A stretch of DNA of 9,866 nt from Bacillota bacterium. GTDB lineage: Bacteria > Bacillota_E > Symbiobacteriia > JAMDAP01. Below are positions 5,551 to 9,866 of the stretch, piece by piece (positions within the stretch are counted from its first letter, which is position 1; each line of letters opens with the position of its first letter). The notes beneath the pieces were generated by a model, which saw nothing but the letters and a program-made list of their open reading frames with translations, was not told where the DNA came from and made no database searches. A program made the position numbers and the translations under genes. Location: assembly GCA_023484675.1 (NCBI GenBank), contig JAMDAP010000188.1, forward strand, positions 1 to 9,866, in the 5' to 3' direction.

Positions 5551-5567
5551 GGAACCCTCAGGGGTCC
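5551..5567 (+). promoter_or_regulatory. possible antiterminator hairpin
   Basis: GGAACCC, loop TCA, GGGGTCC: six pairs and one mismatch. Its 3' arm covers 5563-5567, the first bases of the terminator stem, so the two structures cannot form together. This is the geometry expected for a riboswitch expression platform, although how the aptamer chooses between them is not visible. Confidence 0.45.
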
Positions 5568-5603
5568 GGCGCTTGGCCTTCGGCCGATGCACCGGGCCTT
5601 TTT
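5563..5603 (+). terminator. riboswitch-controlled intrinsic terminator
   Basis: An outer stem GGTCCGG/CCGGGCC (one G-U pair) and an inner stem GGCC-TTC-GGCC are followed immediately by TTTTT (5599-5603). It lies after the aptamer and 35 bp before the DUF5317 start, inside the leader, so it marks conditional rather than end-of-gene termination. Confidence 0.8.
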
Positions 5604-5638
5604 GCATTGGGCGCCCGGACCAGGAGGAGGTTCATTCC

Positions 5639-6175
5639 ATGCTGGCCGACATGATCCTGCTGAGTGTGCTGGTGGCCCTGATTCGCGGTGGACGCCCCAG
5701 CGACAGCCTCAAGGTGCGTTACCCCTGGATGATCTTCGCAGCCTTGGGCCTGCAGCTGGTGGCGGTGGTTGCGCCACGCGATATTAGCCCGCTGCTGATT
5801 CTGGCGTCTTACGCCGTACTGTTGACGGGACTGGCCTTCAATCTCGAGAAGCAGAGCCTACGCCTGATCTTCGTCGGCGTGTTGCTCAACGCCGTGGTCA
5901 TCGGACTTAACGCCGGACACATGCCGGTGTCGGTGGCGGCGGCCAACGGGCTCGGGTTCAACACTCAGTCACTGGTAGCCGGCGCCGACTACAAGCGCGT
6001 GGCGATGAGCGACAGCACTCTGTTTAACTTCCTTGGCGATGTTATCCCGGTGCCATTTCCCCTGCCCAGGGTGGTCAGCATTGGGGACGTTCTCATCGCT
6101 CTGGGCGCGTTCCTATTGATTCAGGAGTTTATGTCCAAGCCGGTCACCTTTCGGGCCAGAAGGCTGAGCCTCTAG
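5639..6175 (+). CDS. DUF5317 membrane protein
   Basis: A 178-residue integral membrane protein. Hydrophobic segments run at about 3-15, 30-46, 53-69, 77-92 and 149-163. Between the last two lies a conserved-looking loop: LNAGHMPVS, then STLFNFLGDVIPVPFPLPRVVSIGDVLI. This pattern (NAGxMPVS...LxFLGDVIPxP...VxSIGDVLI) is what I associate with DUF5317, a family without known function found in spore-forming Bacillota. The ATG at 5639 follows AGGAGGAGG by 8 bases; a longer frame from 5573 would start inside the terminator and is not credible. It is the first gene behind the c-di-GMP-like riboswitch. A 27-codon ORF and the HD-GYP/GGDEF gene follow on the same strand, which suggests the protein takes part in, or responds to, c-di-GMP signalling at the membrane. 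Confidence 0.85.
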   Translation: MLADMILLSVLVALIRGGRPSDSLKVRYPWMIFAALGLQLVAVVAPRDISPLLILASYAVLLTGLAFNLEKQSLRLIFVGVLLNAVVIGLNAGHMPVSVAAANGLGFNTQSLVAGADYKRVAMSDSTLFNFLGDVIPVPFPLPRVVSIGDVLIALGAFLLIQEFMSKPVTFRARRLSL

Positions 6176-6212
6176 CGAAGAATCGAGAGTCAGGATTAAA
6201 GGAGGTGTTCTC

Positions 6213-6296
6213 ATGCGTAAGTACAGCTACTACTTCTACGCTGCTCTTCTCGTCCTCGCTCTTGTCTCTGCCTCTGTCGCTGACTGGCTCTGGTAG
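6213..6296 (+). CDS. 27-residue membrane miniprotein
   Basis: The sequence is MRKYSYYFYAALLVLALVS followed by ASVADWLW. It has a basic, Tyr-rich start, one hydrophobic helix (about 10-22) and a Trp-rich end. The ATG is preceded by AAAGGAGGTG (6198-6207) with a 5-base gap, one of the strongest ribosome binding sites in the window, which argues that it is translated. It sits 37 bp after the DUF5317 gene and 76 bp before the TTG start of the HD-GYP/GGDEF protein, in the same apparent operon. I do not recognise a family. Its size and single helix suit a regulator or subunit of a neighbouring membrane protein. It could instead be a leader peptide for the downstream gene. Confidence 0.65.
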   Translation: MRKYSYYFYAALLVLALVSASVADWLW

Positions 6297-6372
6297 CACC
6301 GAACCTCCCGAGTTTGCTCAGTCCTTCTGGTCCGTTCACTTCTCCCTTCCTAATTTCTGAGGGGGCGGCACT

Positions 6373-8211
6373 TTGACCAGGCGAGCCAACCTCTATATTG
6401 CGGTTTTGACGGGACTGGCCATCTTCGTCATCGTGCGTGGCGGGGTCGATTGGACGCTTTTCCTTCTGGTTTTGCCGGTCCTGCTGCAGCGCGTCTTCGG
6501 GCAGTATTACAGCGCCCTCAAGCGCAACGCCGAGTCCAGTCGCCTGCACGAGGTCCAGGACTCCATGCTGGCGGCCCTGGTCGCCGCCCTCGACGCCCGG
6601 GATCCCTACACCCGCGGCCACTCGGCCCGCGTCTCCCACTACACGCAGCTGTTGGCCCAGGAGATAGGGCTCGGCCCGAAGCGTCGCGACGAGCTCAAAT
6701 ACGCCAGCCTTCTGCACGACATTGGCAAGATAGGCATCCCCGATGCGACGCTTCGCAAGGAGGGGCCGCTGTCTCCCGCCGAACGGGCCTTGATGATGGA
6801 GCACCCGGTGCGGGGCATCCAGCTTCTGGCCCACGTCAACCTGCCGGACAGCGTTGTTCCAGCCATTAAGTACCACCACGAATGGTACAACGGCGGCGGC
6901 TACCCGGAGGGGCTCAAGAGCGACCTCATTCCCCTGGAAGCCCGCATTATTGCCGTGGCTGACGCCTTTGACGCCATGACCTCGGACCGGCCCTACCGCA
7001 AAGGCATGCCCTGGATGGAAGCCATCAATCGGGTGAACCAGGGGCGCGGCGTGCAGTTCGACCCGGTGGTGGCTGATGCCCTGGTCCACATTGTTGAGCG
7101 CACCCCCGATCTTCCTCATGAGGCCGCTTTGTTGAAAAGCGACTTCAGCGATGTTGACAGTCTGCTGAGTGAGGTACCGCAGGAAGGGTACGGCTTTGAT
7201 CGCACGGGCCGCATCCTCCCTGTCCATTCCAAGGAGTTGAAGATTCTCTACCAGCTCTCCCTGGAGCGCCGCTCGCTGCTGGACACGTCTCGTGCCCTGC
7301 ACCGGGTGCTGGAGATCCTCTACGACACCATCGGGCCGCATGCCTACTACATCGTGCTCTCTGACAAGCCCGCTGGTGATATGGTGGTGAGCTCCGCCAC
7401 CGGCTGCAACCGGGACGTCATCGGCCACCGCTGGCCCGTGAGCACCGGCCTCTGCGGCTGGGTGTTGCGCCACGGCCAACCCCTGGTGGCTGCGGATGTG
7501 GAGAAGGATGAACGATACGTTCGCATTAACCAGACGACCCGCTCCGAATTGGCGGTGCCGCTGGTCACCGAGAACGAGGTCATCGGTGTGCTGAACCTGG
7601 AGTCGTCCCGGGTCGGCGCCTTCAGCGACGATGATGTCTACCTGCTTACCGCCGTGGCCCGGCAGGTGGCCGACGCCATTGAGGTGGCACGGGCGCACGA
7701 GCGCATGTCCTACGCCGCCACCCACGACGGGCTCACCGGCGCGCTCAACCGCGCCACCTTTTATCGCCTGTTGGACGAGGAGCTGCAAACAGCCCGGCAC
7801 GAATCCTACCCTGTGGCTGTGGCCCTCTTCGACATCAATAGTCTAAAGCTGATTAATGACACGTATGGCCATCTGGCTGGGGATCAGGCCGTGCGCGAGT
7901 TCGGCCTGCACTTAAAGGAGCAGGTCCGATCCACCGACCTGGTGGCCAGGTATGGCGGCGACGAGTTCGCTGTGGTCATGCCGCATACCACCAGGGAGGA
8001 AGCCCACGACAGGATGGCCGAGGTTGCCGCCGACACGGGTCAGGCCATCTCCGTGGGAAGCGGCTTCATCCCGCTGCCCACCGCCTCCTGGGGTGTGGCC
8101 GCCTACCCCGAGGAGGGAGAGATCGCGGAGGATCTGGTGGCCCGTGCGGACGAGGGAATGTATGAGGAGAAGAAAGGCAAACCGGCGCCTCACCTGTACG
8201 TAATCAAGTAG
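6373..8211 (+). CDS. membrane HD-GYP / GAF / GGDEF c-di-GMP protein
   Basis: A 612-residue protein. Two short membrane segments lie near the N-terminus (about 7-21 and 26-40). An HD-GYP phosphodiesterase domain follows (about 65-225) with HDIGK at 115-119, HHE at 168-170 and NGGGYPEGL with GYP at 176-178. A GAF sensor domain spans about 300-440. The C-terminal diguanylate cyclase domain (about 450-608) has HDGLTGALNR, FDINSLKLINDTYGH, GGDEF at 528-532 and the inhibitory RSTD site at 519-522, five residues before GGDEF. Both catalytic domains therefore look active: one hydrolyses c-di-GMP, the other makes it from two GTP. Position 489 is Asn where Asp is more usual. The start is TTG at 6373, seven bases after GAGGGGG; no ATG suits the membrane segment. 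It is the last gene of the riboswitch-led operon, followed by a strong terminator. Confidence 0.93.
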   Translation: MTRRANLYIAVLTGLAIFVIVRGGVDWTLFLLVLPVLLQRVFGQYYSALKRNAESSRLHEVQDSMLAALVAALDARDPYTRGHSARVSHYTQLLAQEIGLGPKRRDELKYASLLHDIGKIGIPDATLRKEGPLSPAERALMMEHPVRGIQLLAHVNLPDSVVPAIKYHHEWYNGGGYPEGLKSDLIPLEARIIAVADAFDAMTSDRPYRKGMPWMEAINRVNQGRGVQFDPVVADALVHIVERTPDLPHEAALLKSDFSDVDSLLSEVPQEGYGFDRTGRILPVHSKELKILYQLSLERRSLLDTSRALHRVLEILYDTIGPHAYYIVLSDKPAGDMVVSSATGCNRDVIGHRWPVSTGLCGWVLRHGQPLVAADVEKDERYVRINQTTRSELAVPLVTENEVIGVLNLESSRVGAFSDDDVYLLTAVARQVADAIEVARAHERMSYAATHDGLTGALNRATFYRLLDEELQTARHESYPVAVALFDINSLKLINDTYGHLAGDQAVREFGLHLKEQVRSTDLVARYGGDEFAVVMPHTTREEAHDRMAEVAADTGQAISVGSGFIPLPTASWGVAAYPEEGEIAEDLVARADEGMYEEKKGKPAPHLYVIK

Positions 8212-8249
8212 AAAAGACGCTCGTCGGAAGAGCAGGTTGAAGGATAGGA

Positions 8250-8295
8250 GGCGGCGCAGCCTCAGGCCATGGGCCGGGGCCGCGTCGCCCTTTTG
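8250..8295 (+). terminator. intrinsic terminator after HD-GYP/GGDEF gene
   Basis: A 16-base stem (8250-8265 with 8274-8289) has two A-C mismatches and two G-U pairs around an 8-base loop, then CTTTTG. It lies 38 bp after the stop codon and separates the c-di-GMP operon from the cotE-like gene. Confidence 0.72.
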
Positions 8296-8319
8296 TTGTG
8301 CCCGCGGGGACACCCGGCG

Positions 8320-8328
8320 CATAGGATA
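8320..8328 (+). promoter_or_regulatory. possible sporulation-sigma -10 box
   Basis: CATAGGATA fits the sigma-K -10 pattern CATANNNTA and loosely that of sigma-E. It lies 53 bp before the cotE-like start and beyond the preceding terminator, where the promoter is expected. I cannot see a convincing -35 box at the right distance, so this is weak. Confidence 0.35.
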
Positions 8329-8381
8329 CCCTGGCAACACAGTTCCGGGCTTAACCCGGAGAAAGGGAGGGCAAAAGACAT

Positions 8382-8948
8382 ATGGCGGGTCGGTTCGTGC
8401 AAGTGCTCCTGCGGGCCGTGGTAGGTAATGCCCGCAAGCGCATCAGAACCACCCAGGAGATCCAGCTCGGCAGCCGTGCGCGCTCTCTGCTAGGCTGCCA
8501 CGTGTCCCGTCCTTCGCTCAGCGCCTCCTGGAACAATGGCAAGATGGAGGTCACGCTGGACTTTGACGTGGACGCCTGGTTTACATCCGACGACACCGGT
8601 CAGACCCTGCTGCACCGTGAGCCAATCACGGTGACGGAGGCCGTGGGCGTCGACCTCATCGGCCCAATCCTCGCCGATCCGGCTGCCTTCGCCAACCTGG
8701 TGGGCACCCTGCGCTGCGCCGACAGCCACATCACGACGGCCAAGGGGGCGGTTGCGTCCACCTTGACAGCCAAGGTGGTTGGTCTGGTCTCCACGGAAGT
8801 GGTAGCCACGACTCGGCTGATGGTGCAGGCCTTCCCGGTGCCCGAGGGCGCGGACAAGGAGGAAAAGGAGCTGGCCTGTGAGGTTGAGCCGGAAGAGCTG
8901 GAGGATGACACCTGGGAAGACGAGGAGTTGCTGGAAGCGGACGTTTAG
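8382..8948 (+). CDS. cotE: CotE-family outer spore coat morphogenetic protein
   Basis: A 188-residue protein that resembles Bacillus CotE (181 residues) in layout. The N-terminal AVVGNARKRIRTTQEI matches CotE AVVAKGRKFTQCTNTI, and SLLGCHVSRP matches SILGGWIINH. KMEVTLDFDVDAWFTSDD matches VEIEGYYDINVWYSYADN, followed by VTEAVGVDLIGP and a valine-rich strand region. The Asp/Glu-rich tail (EVEPEELEDDTWEDEELLEADV, split here only by charge) matches the acidic CotE end. CotE assembles around the forespore and recruits outer coat proteins; it is made in the mother cell. ATG 8382 follows GGGAGG by 11 bases, a little long. A terminator lies on each side, so it is a single-gene transcript. The amidoligase gene next door fits a coat function. 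Confidence is moderate to high from pattern comparison. Confidence 0.8.
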   Translation: MAGRFVQVLLRAVVGNARKRIRTTQEIQLGSRARSLLGCHVSRPSLSASWNNGKMEVTLDFDVDAWFTSDDTGQTLLHREPITVTEAVGVDLIGPILADPAAFANLVGTLRCADSHITTAKGAVASTLTAKVVGLVSTEVVATTRLMVQAFPVPEGADKEEKELACEVEPEELEDDTWEDEELLEADV

Positions 8949-8974
8949 TCCGCCCGGCCTGTTCCCATCCGGCC

Positions 8975-9024
8975 AGGGGGAGCGAAAAGAGGAAGCCCTC
9001 CGCTTTTCGGTTCCCCCTCTTTTT
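8975..9024 (+). terminator. intrinsic terminator after cotE-like gene
   Basis: AGGGGGAGCGAAAAG pairs with CTTTTCGGTTCCCCCT (about 14 pairs, one bulged G), and the stem is followed by CTTTTT (9019-9024). It begins 27 bp after the cotE stop and ends 36 bp before the next start. Confidence 0.87.
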
Positions 9025-9060
9025 GCCCCGGCGTGACGCAAGGCAGAGGTGGGTGAGAGC

Positions 9061-9866
9061 GTGGGTGCAGCCGAAGTGAAGGCAACGGCTTCGGGGCGGC
9101 AAGGTCTGGCGAGTGAAACGCCCGTTCGGCCGGCGGCGCATTTGGCCTTGAGCAACCGGCCTGGGCACCATTGGCTTGTTGCCAACCTTTCCGAGGGCTG
9201 GGCAATCTGGCGGGATGGCCAAATCGCCGCTGCGTCCACCGAGTCCCCCGAGGTGCTGGTGCGCTGGGGCAGCTTGGAGGGACCCGAGGGCGGGCGACTG
9301 ACGCTGAACCCGGTGGTGCGTCTACGAGTGGCGCAAGAGCCTCTGGAAGTTCAGTCAGTCTGGCAGGCCGCCAGGGTTCGGACCTTGCCGGCGGAGAGCG
9401 CGGCCCAGGTGCGCCGGCGGTTTCGCGTGGACGTGTTCAACGGGCAGGTGCTGGCCATGCATCTCCGAGGCAGGGGCGGAGGACTGCGCCCCCTGGCCTG
9501 GGGATCCAGCCGGGAGGGGCTTCTGGTGGCCTGGCATGCCATGCGGGCTCTGCATGCGTTGCGCCTGGACTTCGGGGCTGTCTGGATCGGGGTGCAGGGT
9601 CTGCGCACCTACGCCTTGGACGTGGAGCCCTCGCCACGCCTCACCCCGGCCCTTGCCGCCACCTACGTCGCTGCGCTCGAGGGTCTGGACTCGGACCTGC
9701 TATGGTGGCCCGGAGATCCACCGGCCACGCAGCCGGACGTGGTGCTGGGGGCGGATCCGGAATTTGTCCTGCGCGACCAGGCCAGTGGCGAGATGATCCC
9801 GGCGTCCGACTACTTTTCCCGCTACGGTGTGGTGGGCTGCGACCGTCAACTCTTTGACCGGGCCAG
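9061..9866 (+). CDS. amidoligase (COOH-NH2 ligase type 2) domain protein, partial
   Basis: An open frame runs from 9061 past the right edge (268 codons seen). The N-terminal region (about 1-225) is strand-rich and begins near LALSNRPGHHWLVANLSEGW; I know no family for it. From residue 230 come GADPEFVLRDQASGEMIPASDYF and YGVVGCDRQLFDR. The GADPEF opening and the later G-x-GCD motif are typical of the putative amidoligase (COOH-NH2 ligase type 2) family. That family is predicted, by its glutamine-synthetase-like fold, to form amide or isopeptide bonds using ATP. In spore formers such genes often lie near coat-associated ATP-grasp proteins (YheC/YheD). GTG 9061 has GAGGTG nine bases upstream; GTG 9049 is the only earlier start before the stop at 9034-9036. 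The preceding terminator gives it its own transcript. Confidence 0.8.
   Translation, partial: MGAAEVKATASGRQGLASETPVRPAAHLALSNRPGHHWLVANLSEGWAIWRDGQIAAASTESPEVLVRWGSLEGPEGGRLTLNPVVRLRVAQEPLEVQSVWQAARVRTLPAESAAQVRRRFRVDVFNGQVLAMHLRGRGGGLRPLAWGSSREGLLVAWHAMRALHALRLDFGAVWIGVQGLRTYALDVEPSPRLTPALAATYVAALEGLDSDLLWWPGDPPATQPDVVLGADPEFVLRDQASGEMIPASDYFSRYGVVGCDRQLFDRA

Noticed and set aside
6211..7800. Long minus-strand open frame (529 codons) opposite the HD-GYP/GGDEF gene.
   Set aside because: GC-rich third-position shadow; the plus strand carries all recognised catalytic motifs.
9171..9857. Plus-strand frame of 228 codons near the right end.
   Set aside because: Out of frame with the amidoligase motifs; the frame from 9061 carries GADPEF and stays open to the edge.

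Overview
The window looks like chromosomal DNA from a high-GC, endospore-forming member of the Bacillota (Firmicutes). The reasons are strong Shine-Dalgarno sequences (AGGAGG types), GTG and TTG starts, a SpoVR fragment, a CotE-family spore coat protein, a possible GerD-like germination lipoprotein, a YmfJ/DUF3243 protein and a DUF5317 membrane protein. The genus cannot be told from the sequence alone.

Layout. 1-138: a fragment of a spoVR-like gene (minus strand) at the window edge; its outermost 25 bp are an exact inverted copy of a piece of the neighbouring transposase gene. 137-1875: an insertion sequence bounded by 20-bp inverted repeats (19/20 identical). On the minus strand it carries an N-terminally truncated DUF4338 (DruA-like) gene whose stop overlaps the start of an IS5-family transposase; the transposase is broken by two compensating frameshifts. 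1906-2653: glutaredoxin-like and ArsR-family genes on the minus strand, with a clear sigma-A promoter and a candidate operator. 2767-3333: type II thymidine kinase (plus). 3407-4292: a GerD-like lipoprotein and a DUF3243 protein (minus). 4498-5328: a secreted protein with a faint resemblance to penicillin acylases. 5455-8211: a c-di-GMP-I (GEMM)-like riboswitch with a terminator platform, a DUF5317 membrane protein, a 27-codon membrane miniprotein and a membrane HD-GYP/GAF/GGDEF protein. 8382 to the end: cotE-like gene, strong terminator, then an amidoligase-domain protein that runs off the right edge.

The most interesting unit is 5455-8211. An RNA that by family resemblance senses c-di-GMP controls an apparent operon whose last gene carries both a c-di-GMP-hydrolysing domain (HD-GYP) and a c-di-GMP-making domain (GGDEF with an RxxD inhibitory site). 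This would be a closed feedback loop, and it carries two uncharacterised small membrane proteins. It sits beside spore coat genes, suggesting but not proving a link to the motile-to-sporulating transition.

The left 1.9 kb is a rearranged mobile region; the rest looks like ordinary chromosome.
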